From positions 1-16,036 of the forward strand of contig JAFDAW010000022.1 in NCBI GenBank assembly GCA_019313605.1: a stretch of DNA of 16,036 bases. Reading direction: 5' to 3'. The DNA comes from Deltaproteobacteria bacterium. GTDB lineage: Bacteria > Myxococcota_A > UBA9160 > SMWR01. The position numbers were made by a program, and so were the translations under genes. Of the stretch, positions 13,736-16,036 are shown piece after piece. The notes under the pieces were generated by a model. That model did not search any database. It was not told the DNA's origin and was given only the letters and a program-made list of their open reading frames with translations. How positions within the stretch are numbered: the stretch's first letter is position 1; every line of letters starts with the position of its first letter.

Positions 13736-15505
13736 ATGGAGTGGCAGGGTTGGCTGACGCTGGCGGTGGTTCTCCTCACCCTCCTCGGGATGGTGAAGGA
13801 GGTCGCCGGACCGGACCTCGTTTTGATGGCCGGCCTCTTCACCCTTGCGGCTTTCGGAGTGCTCACGCCGCGCGAAACCTTCGAGGGTTTCGCGAATCCG
13901 GCCCTGGCCGCGGTCGGCGCGCTGTTCATCGTATCGGCGGCATTGCGCGAAACGGGCGCGCTGGAGACGACCGTTGGGCGCCTGATGGACCGCACCCGGA
14001 GCGAATCGGGTGGGCTCGCGCGCATCTGCCCCCCAGTCGCGGCCCTCTCCGCCTTTCTCAACAACGCGCCGATCGTCGCGATGATGACGCCCACCGTGAT
14101 CGACTGGGCGCGGCGGCGGGGCCTTTCTCCGAGCCGGTTCCTGATCCCGCTCAGCTACTCTTCGATCCTCGGCAGCACGACCACCGTGATCGGCACCAGC
14201 ACGACCCTGACGATCGCGGGCCTGATCAGCGAATCCGGGCTCGAAGAGATGGGCTTTTTCGAGCTCGCACCGGTCGGGATCCCGATCGCGATCGTAGGCC
14301 TCGCATACATCCAGTTCGTCGCGCCGAAGCTCCTCCCCACACGCCACGAACCCACCGAAGATCTCGGCGACCGCCGCCGCGAATACACGGCCTCGATGAT
14401 CGTCGAAGAGCAGTGTCCGCTGATCGACCAGACCATCGAAGAGGCCGGCCTGCGACAGCTGCCGGGCCTGTTCCTCGTCGAGATCGGCCGGGCCGGCCAC
14501 ATCATCACACCCGTCGGCCCCGACGAGTTGATCCGCCAGGACGACCGACTGGTTTTCGCGGGCGTCGTATCGACGATCGTCGACCTGCAGCGGATCCGCG
14601 GCCTCGTGCCCGCCACGGACGACGAGGGCCCTGCGCCGACACGCCCCGAACATCGACTGGTCGAAGCGGTGGTCTCCGCATCCTCACCACTGATCAATCA
14701 GAGCATCCGCGATGCGAGCTTCCGCACCTTCTACGACGCCGCGGTCATCGCCGTTCACCGCAATGGCGCGCGGGTCGCGGGCAAGATCGGCGAGATCGTG
14801 CTCGAGGCCGGCGATACCCTGTTGCTCCAGGGCGCTCCTGGATTTCTGCGCGCTCATCGCAACAGCCCGGACTTCTATCTCGTGAGCGAGATCGCGGGGA
14901 CCGAAACCCTCCGCTACGACCGCGCGGGCATCGCGATCGGGATCCTGATCCTGATGGTGCTCGCGGCCAGCCTCGGCGCCTACCCGATTTCGGTCGCGGC
15001 GTTCCTGGCCGCCGGCCTCCTGCTCGCAACGCGCTCGATCAGCGGAGGCTCCGCACGCCGCAGCGTCGACTGGTCGATCCTGATCGTGATCGGCGCGAGC
15101 TTCGGCATCGCACTCGCGATGCAGAAGACCGGCGCCGCAGAAGCGGTCGCGGGGCTGATCGCATTCGCGGCGGGATCCATGGGGCCCGTCGCGGCGCTGA
15201 TCGTCGTCTACCTGACGGCCCTGCTGCTCGCGGAGCTGCTCCACCACAACGCGGCCGTCGCGCTGATGTTTCCGATCGCCGTCGAAACCGCCAGCCTCGT
15301 GGGCGCGGACCCGCGCGGATTCGTGATGGCGGTGGCCATCGCCGGCTGTTGTGCGTTCGCTTCGCCCGTCACCTACCAGACGCATCTGATCGTCTACGGC
15401 CCGGGCGGCTACCGGTTCACTGATTTCGTGCGCGTGGGCCTACCGCTCAACGCGGTCTGCGCGGTCATCGCGATCGTGATGATCCCCTTCATCTGGCCCT
15501 TCTAA
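13736..15505 (+). CDS. SLC13/DASS-type permease with two central RCK_C (TrkA-C) domains
   Basis: This 589-residue inner-membrane anion permease belongs to the ion transporter superfamily. Residues ~5-200 and ~395-589 are two hydrophobic halves, each with a conserved re-entrant motif: SAFLNNAPIVAMMTP (105-119) followed by SSILGSTTTVIGTSTTL (142-158), and LLHHNAAVALMFP (501-513) followed by FASPVTYQTHLIVYGPGGY (541-559). Residues ~217-290 and ~305-385 are two cytoplasmic RCK_C domains, the usual insertion in bacterial SLC13 proteins of the sulfate/dicarboxylate type. The substrate is probably sulfate, another oxyanion or a dicarboxylate, and the sequence does not settle this. In-frame ATGs also exist at 13691 and 13712; 13736 is preferred because MEWQGWLTLAVVLL begins the first membrane helix directly and 13691 would overlap the argA start codon. 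No Shine-Dalgarno sequence precedes any of them. Confidence 0.9.
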   Translation: MEWQGWLTLAVVLLTLLGMVKEVAGPDLVLMAGLFTLAAFGVLTPRETFEGFANPALAAVGALFIVSAALRETGALETTVGRLMDRTRSESGGLARICPPVAALSAFLNNAPIVAMMTPTVIDWARRRGLSPSRFLIPLSYSSILGSTTTVIGTSTTLTIAGLISESGLEEMGFFELAPVGIPIAIVGLAYIQFVAPKLLPTRHEPTEDLGDRRREYTASMIVEEQCPLIDQTIEEAGLRQLPGLFLVEIGRAGHIITPVGPDELIRQDDRLVFAGVVSTIVDLQRIRGLVPATDDEGPAPTRPEHRLVEAVVSASSPLINQSIRDASFRTFYDAAVIAVHRNGARVAGKIGEIVLEAGDTLLLQGAPGFLRAHRNSPDFYLVSEIAGTETLRYDRAGIAIGILILMVLAASLGAYPISVAAFLAAGLLLATRSISGGSARRSVDWSILIVIGASFGIALAMQKTGAAEAVAGLIAFAAGSMGPVAALIVVYLTALLLAELLHHNAAVALMFPIAVETASLVGADPRGFVMAVAIAGCCAFASPVTYQTHLIVYGPGGYRFTDFVRVGLPLNAVCAVIAIVMIPFIWPF

Positions 15506-16036
15506 ACAGGTTGTGTCCCTCCCCTCCCCCGGGGGAAAGAAAGGATTCTCGTCACCGCAGCCACTCCCGGGGCACTAACTAGGAGGAGCTGGAGGCAGGG
15601 AATGAGCAGGTCCCCGAGAATTGGGAATTGCCGAATCCCGGGGTGGCGTTCACGCTTTTGATCGAGACGTCACCGACCGATAGATCAGAAGATGGGTTGT
15701 TTTAGCCACATTTTAAATGGATGCTTGAAAAATGACCTTTTTCTGGACTGGAGGCGGTGTCCCGTTGGGAAAACCAGCAAATTGTTCTGGCATTTTTGGA
15801 GCGAAAGACTCACAATGTCGGGTCAATAATTGGTTGCCCCCCAGAAACACAAGCAGCCGGCACCGACTTGGTCGGACGAATTCACCTTGCGTCGGATGGG
15901 CCCAATTCTGCGGAGCTGTATCGCTTCTTCAAAAGTTCGAATCGGGTTGCCGTAAAAGGCGCCGCACTGCTCAGAAAATTGAAACCGGATTGCTCCGAGC
16001 GGTATCCGACCTCTCAGGTTGGATCCGTATCGAAGA
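15506..16036. other. Stretch without a confident gene, lower GC than the rest
   Basis: After the permease stop there is a C-run/G-run palindrome TCCCCCGGGGGA (15525-15536) with no loop or T-tract, too compact to be a convincing terminator. A well-placed AGGAGG/GGAGG (15581-15595) precedes ATG 15602, but that frame stops after 19 codons. From about 15690 the DNA becomes AT-rich (for example TTGTTTTAGCCACATTTTAAA), unlike the neighbouring genes, so this may be the edge of acquired or decayed DNA. I recognise no RNA gene or insertion-sequence end. Confidence 0.5.
15757..16036 (+). CDS. Possible 5'-partial-visible ORF of unknown function, running off the window
   Basis: From a GTG at 15757 the frame is open for 93 codons to the window end (begins VSRWENQQIVLAFLERK, later ASDGPNSAELYRFFKSSN). 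An in-frame TGA lies just upstream at 15733-15735. There is no ATG, and the GGAGG before the GTG is too close (two bases). Third positions are not strongly GC-biased, unlike all neighbouring genes. The opposite strand is also open over part of the region. I recognise no family. It may be the start of a foreign gene or chance. Confidence 0.25.
   Translation, partial: MSRWENQQIVLAFLERKTHNVGSIIGCPPETQAAGTDLVGRIHLASDGPNSAELYRFFKSSNRVAVKGAALLRKLKPDCSERYPTSQVGSVSK

Noticed and set aside
13693..14094. Upstream extension of the argA-like protein to 494 residues
   Set aside because: The added 134 residues are antisense to the permease membrane region and low in complexity; ArgA-type homology starts just after the ATG at 13692.
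12811..15423. 870-codon plus-strand open frame
   Set aside because: It runs antisense through argA and then out of frame through the permease. The translation is Arg/Pro/Asp-rich low-complexity sequence with no domain, typical of a GC-rich shadow frame.
15602..15661. 19-codon frame with an excellent ribosome-binding site, considered as a transposase remnant start
   Set aside because: The resemblance of its first residues (MSRSPRI) to REP-associated transposases is too short to support a call, and no transposase motif follows in any frame.

Overview
The window is high-GC DNA from a Gram-negative-type bacterium with ordinary bacterial gene density. Every complete gene is chromosomal in character, and I see no rRNA, tRNA, CRISPR array or intact insertion sequence. 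The mix of genes fits a free-living lineage of the Myxococcota/Desulfobacterota ('deltaproteobacterial') type: exported peptidase, vSGLT-like symporter, receiver-containing cyclase-like protein, and a transporter-HEAT-cNMP-binding fusion. This taxonomic guess is inference and weakly supported. GTG starts occur (TetR gene, HEAT transporter), and several genes have no visible Shine-Dalgarno sequence.

Layout. (1) 1-3256, plus strand: the 3' part of a GH2 beta-galactosidase gene, followed with no gap by a Na+/sugar symporter very similar to Vibrio vSGLT. Together they form a galactoside uptake and hydrolysis unit. (2) 3272-6012, minus strand: a TetR-family regulator and, downstream of it, a secreted S9 prolyl-oligopeptidase-type peptidase. 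(3) 6042-6082: a perfect palindrome with 19-bp arms, with promoter-like hexamers on both strands, between the tetR gene and a divergent exported Ig-like protein (6244-7038). (4) 7146-7848: a broken receiver-domain gene (the tail of a response regulator or hybrid kinase) next to an intact single-domain response regulator on the other strand. The intact gene converges on the cyclase-like gene across a mirror-symmetric hairpin containing both stop codons. (5) 7838-12491, minus strand: a two-gene translationally coupled unit. It encodes a 1076-residue membrane transporter with HEAT repeats and a C-terminal cyclic-nucleotide-binding domain, then a DHp-REC-class III cyclase-like protein whose nucleotide-binding residues look degenerate. 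(6) 12610-13692, minus: an N-acetylglutamate-synthase-like protein (arginine biosynthesis), divergent from (7) 13736-15505, plus: an SLC13-type permease with two central RCK_C domains. (8) 15506-16036: no confident gene, visibly lower GC, and possibly the start of an unidentified partial ORF.

The most interesting part is 7.4-12.5 kb. A cyclic-nucleotide-sensing transporter fusion is encoded one base upstream of a cyclase-like protein that keeps its metal-binding aspartates but appears to have lost its base-specifying and transition-state residues. A stand-alone receiver protein and the wreck of another receiver gene lie beside it. This could be a signalling module in which the cyclase domain acts as a binding or regulatory domain rather than an enzyme.
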